DNA of 25,137 bases from an uncultured Prevotella sp. (GTDB lineage: Bacteria; Bacteroidota; Bacteroidia; Bacteroidales; Bacteroidaceae), in the NCBI GenBank assembly GCA_902497035.1, contig CABVDL010000034.1, forward strand, positions 1 through 25,137, in the 5' to 3' direction. Position numbers and translations under genes: made by a program. This document shows, piece after piece, positions 25,047-25,137 of the stretch. The notes below the pieces were generated by a model, which was not told where the DNA came from, made no database searches, and worked only from the letters and a program-made list of their open reading frames with translations. How positions within the stretch are numbered: position 1 is the stretch's first letter; each line of letters begins with the position of its first letter.

Positions 25047-25137
25047 CCTTAATTCCGCAACACTTTGATTTAACTTTATTTATAAGTACCTGAGCAACAA
25101 AAAGTTGCTCAGGATTTTGCCATGTCAGATTTTTCAC
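25039..25137 (-). CDS. Possible 3' end of a short reading frame from the right edge
   Basis: Reading on the - strand from the right edge, 32 codons stay open (it passes through WQNPEQLFVAQVLINKVK and then CCGIKD) to TAA at 25041-25039. The frame crosses the 10-bp hairpin and stops inside the tandem 13-nt repeat. A coding tail containing its own hairpin would be odd, so this may be an open frame within a non-coding element. No domain recognised. Confidence 0.25.
   Translation of the reverse strand: MKNLTWQNPEQLFVAQVLINKVKSKCCGIKDI
25089..25113. repeat. Perfect 10-bp inverted repeat, possible terminator
   Basis: CCTGAGCAAC (25089-25098) and GTTGCTCAGG (25104-25113) are perfect complements with an AAAAA loop. 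On the + strand the stem is followed by ATTTTGCC; on the - strand the T-run is in the loop. It could terminate a gene entering from the right edge and insulate the SusC promoter. Its exact role cannot be decided here. Confidence 0.6.

Overview
The window comes from a GC-rich member of the Bacteroidales, most likely a Prevotella-like or related gut/oral lineage (inference). The support is two SusC/SusD outer-membrane pairs, lipoboxes of the LAAC/VTAC type, FecR/ECF sigma regulation, AT-rich gaps between GC-rich genes, and several gaps carrying the Bacteroidota -7 promoter element TAnnTTTG. No rRNA, tRNA, CRISPR array, insertion sequence or integrase was seen.

Left half (about 291-14454, all + strand): a polysaccharide-utilisation locus. 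The order is a GH78 alpha-L-rhamnosidase, a FecR-type anti-sigma factor, a SusC-like TonB-dependent transducer with an N-terminal STN signalling domain, a SusD-like lipoprotein, a SusE/F-like lipoprotein, a GH76 endo-alpha-1,6-mannanase lipoprotein, an ECF sigma factor and a GH92 alpha-mannosidase. The likely working model is surface cleavage of an alpha-mannan backbone by GH76, capture and import by SusD/SusC/SusE, and periplasmic trimming by GH92 and GH78. Import would be sensed through STN -> FecR -> ECF sigma. The sigma gene lies about 7.6 kb away from its presumed anti-sigma partner. A two-part promoter-like motif is shared almost exactly by the gaps before the rhamnosidase and the anti-sigma gene, and it differs from the housekeeping-type element before the sigma gene. 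GH78 together with GH76 and GH92 suggests a target containing both rhamnose and mannose, such as a rhamnomannan (inference).

Right half (about 14530-24917, all - strand): two transcription units. A SusC-like receptor without an STN domain and its SusD partner lie behind a clear housekeeping promoter and end at a strong hairpin terminator. Downstream, with its own promoter flanked by 12-bp direct repeats, is a two-gene unit. It encodes a large secreted N-acetylmuramoyl-L-alanine-amidase-like protein whose catalytic domain is split by a golvesin-like domain, and a secreted metallophosphoesterase fused to a PQQ-type beta-propeller. The gap between these two genes is a 9-nt G-run repeat that also encodes the end of the amidase. 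No glycoside hydrolase is recognisable in this half, so the substrate of the second SusC/SusD pair is unknown.

The two halves converge at about 14455-14529. The edges hold only short reading frames running off the window and a perfect 10-bp hairpin at the far right.
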